DNA of 64,000 nt, taken from the NCBI GenBank assembly GCA_964523405.1, contig CAZGAQ010000012.1:1-64000 (forward strand), written 5' to 3'. The notes under the pieces were generated by a model. The model saw only the letters and a program-made list of their open reading frames with translations. It searched no databases and was not told the origin of the DNA. The stretch comes from CAZGAQ01 sp964523405. GTDB lineage: Bacteria; Planctomycetota; Phycisphaerae; UBA1845; Fen-1342. This document shows, piece by piece, positions 31,527-41,004 of this stretch (the stretch's first letter is position 1; every line of letters starts with the position of its first letter). The position numbers and the translations under genes were made by a program.

Positions 31527-32138
31527 ATGCCAATTCGCTGGGCCCGTTTGGCCACCACGTTCCTCGGGAGCGCCAGCCTGCTCGCCCTGGCGTGCACGTG
31601 GCCTGCCGCCCGCGCATCGACGCCGCCGAATCAGTCCGCGCCGCCCCTCGCGAGCCAGCCGGCTGCGCGTCCGCCCGCCGCAACTCAGCCCAGCGTCAGC
31701 AGCCAGCCCATCGCGGATGCCGAGCTGTTTGTCAATCTGCCCGTGGACGCCGCCCTGCGCAAAGCGGCTGCCGAGAAGAAGGTGGTCTTCATCGACTTCT
31801 ACACGACGTGGTGCGTACCCTGCAAACTGCTCGACAAGCTCACCTTCACCGACCCGACCGTGCGCAGCTTCCTGCGCCAGCACACCATCCCCCTGCGCGT
31901 GGACGCTGAGGCGGAGAAAGCCGTCGCCGCACGTTGGAGCGTGGCCCTATACCCCTCGTTGCTGCTGATCAAGCCGGATGGGACTCTGCAGGGCCGCGTC
32001 GTCGGATTCCAGCCCCCCCAAGCGCTGCTCAATCAGCTCGGCGCGGCCCTGGGCCTGCCGCGTGACCAGATCCCGCAGGTGCCCAGCCCAACTTCCGCAC
32101 CCGCCTCCGCCCCCGCCGCGGAGCCGTCGGCGCCCTGA
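31527..32138 (+). CDS. Exported thioredoxin-like (DsbD C-terminal type) protein
   Basis: A 203-residue thioredoxin-fold protein with a signal peptide (LATTFLGSASLLALACTW). A Pro/Ala/Ser-rich linker leads to ADAELFVNLPVDAALRKAAAEKKVVFIDFYTTWCVPCK with an active CxxC (WCVPC), LTFTDPTVRSFLRQH and the cis-Pro region ALYPSLLLIKPDG. The form resembles the C-terminal DsbD domain/thioredoxin-like DUF family that reduces or isomerises periplasmic disulfides. A Pro/Ala-rich tail ends it. The start at 31527 is chosen for the signal peptide. Confidence 0.88.
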   Translation: MPIRWARLATTFLGSASLLALACTWPAARASTPPNQSAPPLASQPAARPPAATQPSVSSQPIADAELFVNLPVDAALRKAAAEKKVVFIDFYTTWCVPCKLLDKLTFTDPTVRSFLRQHTIPLRVDAEAEKAVAARWSVALYPSLLLIKPDGTLQGRVVGFQPPQALLNQLGAALGLPRDQIPQVPSPTSAPASAPAAEPSAP

Positions 32139-32166
32139 TCCCCACGCGCGCCGCGCCAGCGCACCG

Positions 32167-33957
32167 CTACGGGCACGTCAGGTTCATCCGCGCGACAAAC
32201 GGATCAATGTCCCGCCAGTTCACGCTCCCGTCCTGGTTCGCGTCGTTATTGGCAAATGGGCAGTTCGGCAGATTCGGCAGGAACTGCTGCTCCCAATTCC
32301 ATTCGTTGTCGTTCATGGCCGCGATCAGAAAATCAATGTCACGCCAGTTGATGTTCCCGTCGCAGTTCGCATCGCCCCGGCACACCGGCGGCGCACAGGG
32401 ATTCGGCGTGCACACCGTGCCAGCCCCCTGGTACGTGCCGCTCGCGGCCGCGCACGCCGCCGCGGTCAACACACTGCAGGTCCCGCTCGCCTGGCAGCAC
32501 GCCCCCGTGGGCTGCGGACAGGAATTCGGGCTGCAGCCCGTGTTGTCGCCCTGATAGGCCCCGCCCGCGGCCGCGCACGCCACCGCGGTCAGCACACTGC
32601 AGGTCCCGTCTGCCTGGCAACATGCGCCGGTGGGCTGCGGACAGGGATTCGGACTGCAGACGGTACCGTCGCCCTGGTACGTCCCGCCCGCACCGGCGCA
32701 GGCCGTTGCACTCAGCTCGCTGCACACGCCACTCGCCTGGCAACAGGCCCCCGTCCCCGGCGACACCAGCGGTAGAATGAAGTCACCCACCACCGGGCGA
32801 TGGTCCGAAGCGAAGACGCTGACCTGCCCGCCGCCGCTCGCGAAGCCCACGATCTCGGTCGGATACCAACTGCTCGGCAGCGCCGCCGAGTAGAACACGA
32901 ACGAGCGCCGCAGCGTCGCGATGCTGTCCTGCCACGCGAGGTAGTCCAGCTTGCTGCTGCCCTGCGTGACCCGGCTACCCGAATAGGGCTCCACCGAGTT
33001 GTCGTACGTCATATCGCTGCGATCGCGATCCGGCCCGTCCATACCGCCGGCCGAGTTCGCCACCTCGGCCTGGCTCAGCCACTCCGCCGGCCCCTTGCGC
33101 CCATTCGTCGCCTCGTCCTCGTTCCAATCCCCCCCGATTACTACCGGCGTGTCGGCATCCAGAATCTTCGTCGCGGCCGGCAGGTCGGAGATCTTGTTGC
33201 GCGGGTCGGGCGTGGTCGTCCCGCCGCCGTTGTACAGGTAGTCGATGTAGTACGCGATGTTGCGGGCTTCGCGCTCGCGATCACTCCGGTCGCTGGCGGT
33301 ACCGCCCGCCTTCAGATGCGCGCAACCCACGACGAGATCGCCCGTGTACGTCGCGTCCGGCAGGTCGAATTCCCCGAACATGAAGCCGCGAATCCCCGTC
33401 GGCGGGCCCCACGCGTACAGGTCGGCGTTCACCGTCACGGGGATCGGCCGCTGCGAAACCGTGTCACCATTGAGGTCCGCGAAGGGGAAGCGGCTGACAA
33501 TGACGTTCCGGTTGTAGCCGTCGGTAACGGAACTCACCCAGATGTAAGGCAGATCATAGTCCGGCGCGTACTTCTGCACGTATGCGGTGACGGTGCCGCC
33601 CAGGTACGGATCGCTACCGCCGTGCAGGAACAGCCCGAGCGTCGTCGTGAGCGTCGCCACGGAATCCACCCCTGACCCCGTCCCATTGCCGCTGTTGTCC
33701 CCCGCCTCCTCCAGCATCAGCACGTCCGGCTTCAGGGCGGCCACAATGCGGGCCAGCGCACACCACGCGTTGCTGCCCTCCGTCTTGACCGTCGTGCTGC
33801 AGACGTGGTCGAGGATGTTGTACGCCATGATGCGCACGTCGGTCGCGTCCGTCTTGCCCCATTGCTGTGCAGACGGATTCCACTGCGCCACCGCCCCGGC
33901 GGCCAACAGATAGACCCCGCACACCCCGAGCGCAAACCGATAGCCGGTGAGCCTCAT
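32167..33957 (-). CDS. Exported endonuclease/exonuclease/phosphatase-like protein with Cys-rich repeats and dockerin-like end
   Basis: A 596-residue exported protein. After a signal peptide comes an EEP-type domain (about residues 35-405): VRIMAYNILDHVC, PDVLMLEEAGDN, VVIGGDWNEDE and FASDHRPVVGDFILP, the conserved Asn, Glu, Asp-Asn and Asp-His of the family. Three 41-residue repeats follow (GACCQASGTCSVLTAAACA-type with six Cys each), then two calcium-loop modules GDANCDGNINWRDIDFLIAA and NDANQDGSVNWRDIDPFVAR, of dockerin type. Such modular ends are typical of planctomycete surface proteins. Unusual for a nuclease-like enzyme to carry cellulosome-type modules. No cohesin is in the window. Confidence 0.85.
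   Translation of the reverse strand: MRLTGYRFALGVCGVYLLAAGAVAQWNPSAQQWGKTDATDVRIMAYNILDHVCSTTVKTEGSNAWCALARIVAALKPDVLMLEEAGDNSGNGTGSGVDSVATLTTTLGLFLHGGSDPYLGGTVTAYVQKYAPDYDLPYIWVSSVTDGYNRNVIVSRFPFADLNGDTVSQRPIPVTVNADLYAWGPPTGIRGFMFGEFDLPDATYTGDLVVGCAHLKAGGTASDRSDREREARNIAYYIDYLYNGGGTTTPDPRNKISDLPAATKILDADTPVVIGGDWNEDEATNGRKGPAEWLSQAEVANSAGGMDGPDRDRSDMTYDNSVEPYSGSRVTQGSSKLDYLAWQDSIATLRRSFVFYSAALPSSWYPTEIVGFASGGGQVSVFASDHRPVVGDFILPLVSPGTGACCQASGVCSELSATACAGAGGTYQGDGTVCSPNPCPQPTGACCQADGTCSVLTAVACAAAGGAYQGDNTGCSPNSCPQPTGACCQASGTCSVLTAAACAAASGTYQGAGTVCTPNPCAPPVCRGDANCDGNINWRDIDFLIAAMNDNEWNWEQQFLPNLPNCPFANNDANQDGSVNWRDIDPFVARMNLTCP
32385..32757 (-). repeat. Three tandem ~123-base repeats encoding Cys-rich units
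   Basis: Inside the EEP-family gene, three units of 41 codons (GACCQxxGxCSxLTAxACA..., ending CxPNPCPQP) repeat in tandem. Cysteines, Gly-Ala-Cys-Cys and the Asn-Pro-Cys end are kept while other codons vary, so this is protein-level repeat evolution and not a recent expansion. Confidence 0.85.
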
Positions 33958-34214
33958 CGCAGCGCACTCCTATACGCCGCCAATCTCGGCGGCCGCCATC
34001 CCCATGTCCTCCTTATCATACACCGCCCCACCGGCCGACCAAGGTGTTTTCGCCGCCCCACGCCCCTCACAGCCACGGAGGGCGATAATCCCCAACGCTC
34101 CGGCGAAACACGCTTCCTCCGACGCTGCCGGTCTGTGCCCGGGAGACGTAAGCTCTACCGGGCAAGTACGGTCCGCCTCCAACCAGGAAGCGTCCGGAAC
34201 GGCACCCGGCGGCG

Positions 34215-36938
34215 TCAGTCAGACGAGCCCGCGCGCGCCCGCTGCCGCGCCAGCGAACGGTAATACGCCTCCAGCAGGTCCTGCAGGCTCGCCCGCACAC
34301 GCTGCTCCGCCGGCGGGGCAATCCGCCGCTGCGCCTCCCCCGGCGGCACCTGCGGATCCAGCTCGCGCCGCACCGTGTCGGCCGTCGCCCCGCCCTCCAG
34401 CCGTTCCGCGCGCCCCACCCGCGTGTCGAACAACTCGTGCCGTAACGCGCCCACGCCACCCGCCGCCTGTGTCACCGCACGCAATCGCTCCAGCGCCTTC
34501 ACGAAGCGCGCCGCCTTCTCCCGCGGCCAGCCCGCCTCCACGAGCATGTCCTCCGTCAGCGGCTCGCCCCGCTCTAGCATCTCCAGCAGATCCAGCGTCT
34601 CCGCCAGTCCATCCGATTCCAGCGGCGCCGTCGCCTTCGGCGCCTCCCCGGCCATGCCCGGCTCCGCAGGGGCTTCCGCCTCCGGCCGCGCGGCCTCACC
34701 GGCCTCGCGCGGTGGGCTGTAGTTCCTGGCCCCCTCGCCCGGGCTCGCACCCGCCGGCACCGCTGCGTTCGGCTCCGCATCTCCCGCCGGCCCCGCCTGC
34801 GGCGCCTCCGTGGCACCCGCCTCCGCTCCCGGCTTCTCTCCAGTTCCCTCTGCCGGCGCCGTGGCGGTCGCGCCCGGCCGCGGCGTGCCTCCTTCCGATT
34901 CCCCCGCCATCGGCGCATCGCCCGCTTCCGTCGGCGGCGTCTCGGCCGGTCGCGAAGTCAGCGGCGCCTCGGGCGCACCCTCACCCGACGCCGGTGTATC
35001 GGCGCCAGGCTGCCCCTGCGCCCGCTCGCGACGTGTCTTGCCAGCCTCCTTGGCCTCCTGCCCATGCTCCTTCACAAACCCCCGCACTTCGTCCTCCGTG
35101 TCCGACCCCACGGGCTCCTCCCCGGCCGGCGCGTCGCCAGGTGCGGCCCCTTCGGCTGCGGACGACGGCCTCGCCCCCGATGGGCGTTCATTCGGGTCAC
35201 GCTCCGCACCGCCCTGCGGCTCGCCGTCCCGCCCGGCGTCCTGCGGCTCGCCGCGCTCCTCGCCGCCGGATGCGCCACCATCATCCCCAACCATCTCGGG
35301 CTTCCCGCCCGGACCGCGCGCGCCCGATTCTGGTTCCCCGCCGCGCTCGCCCGCCGCGGCCGGCGCTGCCGCCCGCTGGAGCGTCACTACCCGACTCCGC
35401 GCGCGTTGCGGCTGCACACGCCCGTCCGGCAACGTGTGCCCATCCGCCGCCTCAAACCACGCCCGCGCCGTCTGGCCGGGCTCGAGCAGCCCCTCTGTCC
35501 GCACGCGTCCCGTCACGTTCTGCAGCGCGGGCGCGTCCGCGGGCAGCACGGACTGGCGCGTCGCCCCCGTCACCTGCTCCAGCACGAAAACCAGCTCGCG
35601 CACCGCGAGATCGTCCGCGGCCGATGCCACCAGCTCTCCCCACCGCTCCACGTCCACCACGCCGTCCGGCGTGTCGGCTTCGTCCGGCACATCCAGCGTC
35701 ACCAGCGGCGGCGTATCCGGCCGCACATCAATCCGATACTCCGGCGGATCACGATACGGCAGCGCCCACGGATCGCTGAATTCCAGGTGATAGGTGCCGC
35801 TTTCGACCAGCAGCAGCGCCAGGCGCGCCACGTGCGGCGCTGCCGCGTCCACACGCATTCGGGTGCGCGTCTCGCGTCCGCCTTGAAACACAAAGACGGG
35901 CTCGCGCAGCGCCACGTTCGCCGTCAGCACAAACGTCGCCCGCGTGCCGGCCACCACATCAAGGTCCGGTCCGGCCGCTTCCTGCGCCTCCAGCCCCGCG
36001 CCCGCCGGCGGCTCCAGCACAATCCGGAGCGACTCCAGCGCCGGCTGCGGCTCGATTCGGATGCGCCCCTCCAGTCGCCCATCCCCCGCCACACAGCGGT
36101 AGACAATGTCGCCCTGAACCTCATACGGCGGCAACACAAAGCGCCGATGATCGCCCGTCCCCCCAACAGATTCTGTGGCCACGTACTCCGCGCGCACCGC
36201 GCCGGCCTCATCCAGGACGCCTAGGCGCACCTCACGCACGGCCCGCCCGTGCACCGCCACCACGACCTCCAGCAGCTGCCCCGCGTGCGGCGCGTCCTGC
36301 GGCCCCGGCCGCAGTAGCTCCAGCCATGTCGCGCTCGGCGCCGCACGCTCCGCCCCAAATAGCCGCGCCAGCGACGGCCCGATCGGCTTGGGTCCCAACA
36401 CCGCGTACAGGCTCCAGGCCGTCAGCGCTACCAGCAGCGCCAGCCAGTGCACCGGACGCTCGCGGGCTTCGCGGGCCGGAGAGGGCTCGTGCGTCGCCAG
36501 GTCGTGCACCGCCTGTTGAACGGCGGCCGGCTCCGCGTACGCCAGCGGCGCCCGCGCGCGCAGCAGAATGGCGTTGACGAGCGAGTTGTGGTCAATCTGG
36601 CTGATGCGCTCCAGGCGGCGGGCCACGAACGCCAGACTCAGCGGCCGCCCAAGCGTCAGCAGCACGATGGCCAGCACGGCGCCGACCCCAGTCGCCAACC
36701 AGCTCACCCGGGCCACGACGAGCAGCCAGCGGGCCAGCCCACCCGGCCAGGTGTGGTCAGCCACGACCAGTGCCAGTGGCACGAGGCTGATGCCCGCCAG
36801 CAACACCGCCAGCCGCACACGCAGCGCACGGCCCATCAGCGTCGCGCGATACGCGCGCACGGCTTCGAGCAGGATGAACTCCGGATCGGTCTCCCCATTC
36901 GTTTGCGACCGGACCTCGGGTTTGGTGCCCGCCTCCAT
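34215..36938 (-). CDS. DUF4175-like membrane protein with long low-complexity region
   Basis: A 907-residue protein with about three N-terminal membrane helices (VRLAVLLAGISLVPLALVV, WLATGVGAVLAIVLLTL, HWLALLVALTAWSLYAVL), a large extracytoplasmic part (residues 190-520) with beta-rich repeats (FVLPPYEVQGDIVYRCVAG, YHLEFSDPWALPYRDPPEY), an Ala/Glu/Gly/Pro-rich stretch at about 530-790, and a helical C-terminus. This resembles the DUF4175-type proteins often found in planctomycete aerotolerance (MoxR-VWA) clusters, but no MoxR or VWA gene is next to it. Function unknown. Low-complexity middle could be disordered. Arrangement supports a cell-envelope role only. Confidence 0.6.
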   Translation of the reverse strand: MEAGTKPEVRSQTNGETDPEFILLEAVRAYRATLMGRALRVRLAVLLAGISLVPLALVVADHTWPGGLARWLLVVARVSWLATGVGAVLAIVLLTLGRPLSLAFVARRLERISQIDHNSLVNAILLRARAPLAYAEPAAVQQAVHDLATHEPSPAREARERPVHWLALLVALTAWSLYAVLGPKPIGPSLARLFGAERAAPSATWLELLRPGPQDAPHAGQLLEVVVAVHGRAVREVRLGVLDEAGAVRAEYVATESVGGTGDHRRFVLPPYEVQGDIVYRCVAGDGRLEGRIRIEPQPALESLRIVLEPPAGAGLEAQEAAGPDLDVVAGTRATFVLTANVALREPVFVFQGGRETRTRMRVDAAAPHVARLALLLVESGTYHLEFSDPWALPYRDPPEYRIDVRPDTPPLVTLDVPDEADTPDGVVDVERWGELVASAADDLAVRELVFVLEQVTGATRQSVLPADAPALQNVTGRVRTEGLLEPGQTARAWFEAADGHTLPDGRVQPQRARSRVVTLQRAAAPAAAGERGGEPESGARGPGGKPEMVGDDGGASGGEERGEPQDAGRDGEPQGGAERDPNERPSGARPSSAAEGAAPGDAPAGEEPVGSDTEDEVRGFVKEHGQEAKEAGKTRRERAQGQPGADTPASGEGAPEAPLTSRPAETPPTEAGDAPMAGESEGGTPRPGATATAPAEGTGEKPGAEAGATEAPQAGPAGDAEPNAAVPAGASPGEGARNYSPPREAGEAARPEAEAPAEPGMAGEAPKATAPLESDGLAETLDLLEMLERGEPLTEDMLVEAGWPREKAARFVKALERLRAVTQAAGGVGALRHELFDTRVGRAERLEGGATADTVRRELDPQVPPGEAQRRIAPPAEQRVRASLQDLLEAYYRSLARQRARAGSSD

Positions 36939-37075
36939 ACCACCATTGTATCACGCCCGCCCCGCGCGCCTGCCGCCGGAAGCCGTCCCACCACGCGTTT
37001 GACGGATCGCAGCCGCGACGGCAAAATGCCCCGTTCCTGGGCGTGTCAGGCGGACAGGGTTCAGGAGGACAGGCT

Positions 37076-37564
37076 ATGGACCCACGGCGGATGCGTTGGA
37101 ACAGTGCAATCGCGGTGCTCGCGGGCAGCGGCACCCTGGCGCTCGTGCTAAGTCTCGCCGGCTGCGACTCTTCGGGCTCGATGGTAACGACGGCCGGCGG
37201 CCCGGCACCGGAACCGCCCGCCCCCATGCAGCACCCGCTCCTGGAGAACTTCCCCATCCCCGCTGGTTTCGAGCTGGTCCCCGAGCGCAGCGTTGCCAAG
37301 AAGGCCGGTACGCTGCGCATCGCCCAGTGCGAGTTCGCCGGTTACGTGCAGGCGACCGAAGTCACACGCTTTTATCAGAAGTATCTGCCGACCGCTGGCT
37401 TCCGCCTGCTCGAACAACGATTTCTCGACAACGAGCACCAGCTGCGCTTCGAAAGCAGCAGCGAAACCTGTAACATACGCGTGCGGCAGATTAAGAAGAA
37501 AACGACGTTTACGGTCGACTTGGGGCCCCTCCCAACCGGGACGTCCGCGCCGCCCGGCGAGTGA
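37076..37564 (+). CDS. Predicted lipoprotein, unknown function
   Basis: A 162-residue exported lipoprotein with lipobox LSLAGC (Cys29) and a short Ser/Pro linker. The remainder (LENFPIPAGFELVPERSVA, RIAQCEFAGYVQATEVTRFYQKYLP, FRLLEQRFLDNEHQLRFES) resembles a family of small envelope proteins with a 'quantity of change' fold seen in many bacteria. AGGAGG at 37063-37068 is an ideal ribosome site for the ATG at 37076. It is the first gene of a compact group (lipoprotein, TPR-like, RluA, DacB) with 33-base to overlapping junctions. Confidence 0.7.
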   Translation: MDPRRMRWNSAIAVLAGSGTLALVLSLAGCDSSGSMVTTAGGPAPEPPAPMQHPLLENFPIPAGFELVPERSVAKKAGTLRIAQCEFAGYVQATEVTRFYQKYLPTAGFRLLEQRFLDNEHQLRFESSSETCNIRVRQIKKKTTFTVDLGPLPTGTSAPPGE

Positions 37565-37597
37565 TCGCCCTGCGCTGGTTTCCTTCGAGGTGGTGAA

Positions 37598-38479
37598 ATG
37601 GATTCGGATACTCGACATCAACTGAAACAGAACGAACTCGCGGACGCCTTGGCCAAGCTGCGCGACTGGAACAACCCCAGTACGCGCTACACTATCCTCG
37701 GCCTCGCCGCGCTCGCCGTGATCATCGTGGGCGTCTATACGTTCCGCTCGCTCCGCCAGTCCGCGCTCGAGACCACCTCCGCCGAACTCGGCCGGCTCGC
37801 CGGAGAACTCAACAGCACCGAACCGGCCCAGATCACCGCCGCGATCGGCAAGCTCCAGACCCTGATCGCCGATACGTCAAATCCCGGGCTCGTCGGCGCC
37901 GCCCGACTCACGCTCGCCCGCGCCCAGTTCGATCAGGGCCTCCACGATCCCAATCAGCGCCCGCAGGCCTTCAAGAACGCCGCCGATACCTACAACGCCA
38001 TCCTCAAAACCTCCACCACGCCGCCCATGACCGAGGCCGCGGCCTGGTTCGGCCTGGCCACCGCCTGCGAGTCCCTGCACGACCTCGATCAGGCCAAGTC
38101 CGCCTACGAGAAGCTCACTGACCCCCGCTTCCAGGGCTCACCGTACGTCCCGCTCGCGGCCGAGCACCTCAGCTCCATCGATGACCTGAAGGTGCAAGTC
38201 ACGCTCACCCCCGGCCTGCCGCCGGGTGGCGCCGCCCCCGCCGGAACCACGCCGGGCGCCCCCCCGTCCGTCCAACTGGCACCCGTGAGTGATCCGGCCG
38301 TCCTCGCCGAGCTGAACAAGAACCTCCCGGCCCCGGCGCCTGGTCCCACGCCCCCGGCGCCCGCGCCGCAGCAGCCCGAGCAGCCTCCGACCCCACCCAG
38401 CGAGCCCAAGCCCGCCGAGCCCGCGCCCGCGCCGACCCCGGCGCCGGCCCCGGCCCCGGAGACTCCGCAGACGCCGTGA
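37598..38479 (+). CDS. Membrane-anchored TPR-like protein with Pro-rich tail
   Basis: A 293-residue protein with one transmembrane helix (YTILGLAALAVIIVGVYTF), a helical repeat region (GAARLTLARAQFDQGLHDP, EAAAWFGLATACESLHDLDQA) of TPR character like YfgM/BamD-type proteins, and a C-terminal tail of about 80 residues rich in Pro and Ala. TGATG at its 3' end overlaps the start of the pseudouridine synthase gene. Its role may be assembly or scaffolding in the envelope, but this is not shown by the sequence. Confidence 0.65.
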   Translation: MDSDTRHQLKQNELADALAKLRDWNNPSTRYTILGLAALAVIIVGVYTFRSLRQSALETTSAELGRLAGELNSTEPAQITAAIGKLQTLIADTSNPGLVGAARLTLARAQFDQGLHDPNQRPQAFKNAADTYNAILKTSTTPPMTEAAAWFGLATACESLHDLDQAKSAYEKLTDPRFQGSPYVPLAAEHLSSIDDLKVQVTLTPGLPPGGAAPAGTTPGAPPSVQLAPVSDPAVLAELNKNLPAPAPGPTPPAPAPQQPEQPPTPPSEPKPAEPAPAPTPAPAPAPETPQTP

Positions 38480-39504
38480 TGCCCGAAGAAGAGGATATTC
38501 TCGAACGACCGATCCCGTTCGACGAGGATCAGGCCGAGCGCGCCCGTCTGCATATTCGCCGCAAGCTCCCCGGCCGCCGCCTCGACAAGTACCTCCACGC
38601 CCGCTTCCCGCGCCTCTCGCGCACCGCCATCCAGCGCCTCATCAAGCAAGGCGCCATCACCGTCAACGGCCAGCCGACGAAGTCCAGCTACGAGCTGGCC
38701 GGCGGCGACGTCGTCGACCTTGTCCTCCCGCCGCCCGAGCCGCGTGAGATCGTCCCCGAGAACATCCCCATCGACATCATCTACGAGGACGAGCACCTCA
38801 TCGCCATCAACAAGCAGGCCGGCATCATCTGCCACCCGGCGCGCGGCGACCAGACCGGCACGCTCTGCAACGCCCTGGCCTACTACGCCAGCTCCCTCAG
38901 CCACGGCGACGACCCCTTCCGCCCCGGCATCGTCCACCGCCTCGACAAGAACACCACCGGCGTCATGCTCATCGCCAAGACCGACGAGGCCCATTGGCGC
39001 CTGGCGCTTCAGTTCGAGCGCCGCACGACCCAGAAGACCTACATCGCCATCGTCCACGGCAGTCCCCACCTCGACGGCGACATGATCGACGCCCCCATCG
39101 GCGTCCACCCCGTCGTCCGCGAGAAGTTCGCCGTCATGGTCCGCGAGAACAAGATCGACCTCGCCCGCAACGCCGTCACCTACTACGAAATCCTCGAACG
39201 CTACCGCGGCTACGCCCTCGTCCAGCTCAGCCCCAAGACCGGCCGCACGCACCAGCTCCGCGTGCATATGTCCTACATCGGCCACCCCATCGTCGGGGAC
39301 ACGATGTACGGCGGCAAGGTCATCAGCGAGTTCGACCTGACCGGTCAGGGCTCCGTCGCCCCGATCTTCGTGCACCAGGCGCTCCACGCCTGGAAGATCC
39401 GCTTCAAGCACCCCATCCTCGAAAAGGACATGGAGCTCGAAGCCCCGTTCCCCCCGCCGTTCAAACAAGCCGTCACCCTACTGCGGAGTCAAAGCAGTGC
39501 CTGA
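38479..39504 (+). CDS. RluA-family pseudouridine synthase
   Basis: Isomerises uridine in rRNA or tRNA. The 341-residue protein starts with an S4 RNA-binding domain (GRRLDKYLHARFPRLSRTAIQRLIKQGAITVNG), followed by the catalytic domain with HRLDKNTTGVMLIAKTD (catalytic Asp in the RLD motif), KTYIAIVHG, RGYALVQLSPKTGRTHQLRVHM and HPIVGDTMYGG. The ATG at 38479 overlaps the stop of the previous gene. The exact target site is not assignable. The next gene's GTG start lies inside its 3' end. Confidence 0.93.
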   Translation: MPEEEDILERPIPFDEDQAERARLHIRRKLPGRRLDKYLHARFPRLSRTAIQRLIKQGAITVNGQPTKSSYELAGGDVVDLVLPPPEPREIVPENIPIDIIYEDEHLIAINKQAGIICHPARGDQTGTLCNALAYYASSLSHGDDPFRPGIVHRLDKNTTGVMLIAKTDEAHWRLALQFERRTTQKTYIAIVHGSPHLDGDMIDAPIGVHPVVREKFAVMVRENKIDLARNAVTYYEILERYRGYALVQLSPKTGRTHQLRVHMSYIGHPIVGDTMYGGKVISEFDLTGQGSVAPIFVHQALHAWKIRFKHPILEKDMELEAPFPPPFKQAVTLLRSQSSA

Positions 39505-40966
39505 TCGCTGCGTCCCCGCCCTACGCCGCGCCCTCGTCCTCACCGCGCTCGTGCTCGCGCTCGCGTCCGCCGCAGACGCCGGAGGCAAGAAGAAGCCCGC
39601 GCGCCCACGCACCGCCCCCTCCGTCCCGCAGGACCTGGCCGGCAAGCTCTCCACCCTCCTCGCCCGCCAGCCCAAAGCCACGCAGATCGGCCTCGTCGCG
39701 CTCGACCCCGATGGCCGCACCACCCTCTTCGAACACGAACCCAACACCCCGCTTAAGCCCGCCAGTGTCCTCAAGCTCCTCACGACGGCGGCCGCCCTCG
39801 ACCGCTTCGGCCCCGATTTCCAGTACGAGACCCGCGTCTACCTCCAGGGCGACGAGCTCTACGTCATCGGCGCCGGCGACCCCAGCCTCGGCGACGAGCG
39901 CCTCGCCGAACGCCTGCATCGCGAGCGCGACGTCTTCGCTCAGTGGGCCGCCCAGCTCAAGGCCCGCGGCGTCACGCGCCTCAGCCGCATCGTCCTCGAC
40001 GACAGCATCTTCGACACCCAGGCCCAATGCCCGGACTGGCCCGCTGCACAGTCTGATCGCTGGTACCAGGCCCCCGTGGGCGGCCTCAATATCAACGACA
40101 ATTGCCTCGACGCCGAATTCGTCGTGCGCGGCACGGACGTCCAGCTCCAGCTCAACCCCGCGCTGCCCGCCAGCATGGTGTCCAACCGCGTCAGCCTCGG
40201 CAAAACCCGCGCCCTCGTTGCCAAACGCCCGCCCCATAGCGATCGCTTCGAATTCTCGGGCACCGTCAACGGCAACTGGCAGCTCGACTCGATCGCCGCC
40301 CGCGATCCGCTGATCTTCTTCGCGCAGGCGCTGCACCACACGCTCGCGCGCGCCGGCATCCCCGTCGCCGACGACCCGATCCGCCGGACGCTGCACCCTG
40401 CGGACCTCAGCGCTGCCACCGTCATTGCCAACCCGTCCACGCCCCTCGCCGATGTGCTCTGGCGCGCCAACACCTTCAGCCAAAACCTCTTCGCCGAGTG
40501 CCTCGCCAAGTCGCTGGCCGCCTATCAGCCCGACGGACACCGCTCCGGCGCCCCCGGCTCCTGGTCCGCCAGCCGCGAAATCGTCCGCCAGACGCTCACG
40601 CAGTTCGGCATCGACCTCGCCGGCCTCAGACTGCGCGACGGCAGCGGACTGAGCCACCAGAACCGCGCCACTGCCACCCAGCTCGCACGCTTGCTCGTCG
40701 CCATGCGCCACCACCGCCACGCGCAGCTCTTCGCTGATACCCTTGCCGTACCCGGCGAACCCGGCTCCATGGAGCACCGCTACACCGAGCTGCGCGGCCG
40801 CCTCCGCGGCAAGACCGGCACCCTCGTCGGCGTCCACGCCCTCGCCGGCTATCTCACGCGCTCCGACGGCCGCACCGTCGTCTTCGCCCTCCTCATCAAC
40901 GGCGGCTGCACCAACACCTTCCCCGTCGACGTCTGCCGCACACTGCTGGAAAGCCCCCTGCCGTAG
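39497..40966 (+). CDS. dacB: D-alanyl-D-alanine carboxypeptidase/endopeptidase (PBP4-type)
   Basis: A peptidase of family S13 that trims peptidoglycan peptides. The 489-residue protein has a signal peptide (RALVLTALVLALASAADA), and the three active-site motifs: PASVLKLLT (SxxK; nucleophile Ser), SQNLFAECL (SxN), and GKTGTL (KTG). The inserted domain (ARGVTRLSRIVLDDSIFD, LNINDNCLDAEFVVRG) is the class C insert. The GTG at 39497 lies 8 bases inside the upstream gene end, the normal way this operon couples genes. A low-GC first half is absent, so it is native. Confidence 0.93.
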   Translation: MPDRCVPALRRALVLTALVLALASAADAGGKKKPARPRTAPSVPQDLAGKLSTLLARQPKATQIGLVALDPDGRTTLFEHEPNTPLKPASVLKLLTTAAALDRFGPDFQYETRVYLQGDELYVIGAGDPSLGDERLAERLHRERDVFAQWAAQLKARGVTRLSRIVLDDSIFDTQAQCPDWPAAQSDRWYQAPVGGLNINDNCLDAEFVVRGTDVQLQLNPALPASMVSNRVSLGKTRALVAKRPPHSDRFEFSGTVNGNWQLDSIAARDPLIFFAQALHHTLARAGIPVADDPIRRTLHPADLSAATVIANPSTPLADVLWRANTFSQNLFAECLAKSLAAYQPDGHRSGAPGSWSASREIVRQTLTQFGIDLAGLRLRDGSGLSHQNRATATQLARLLVAMRHHRHAQLFADTLAVPGEPGSMEHRYTELRGRLRGKTGTLVGVHALAGYLTRSDGRTVVFALLINGGCTNTFPVDVCRTLLESPLP

Positions 40967-41004
40967 CGTCCGCGCGCATCGACCGCCGCGCGCGCCAGAC
41001 CCGC

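Noticed and set aside
34215..36938. MoxR-VWA aerotolerance operon
   Set aside because: Only the DUF4175-like protein is present; no MoxR ATPase or VWA protein is adjacent.
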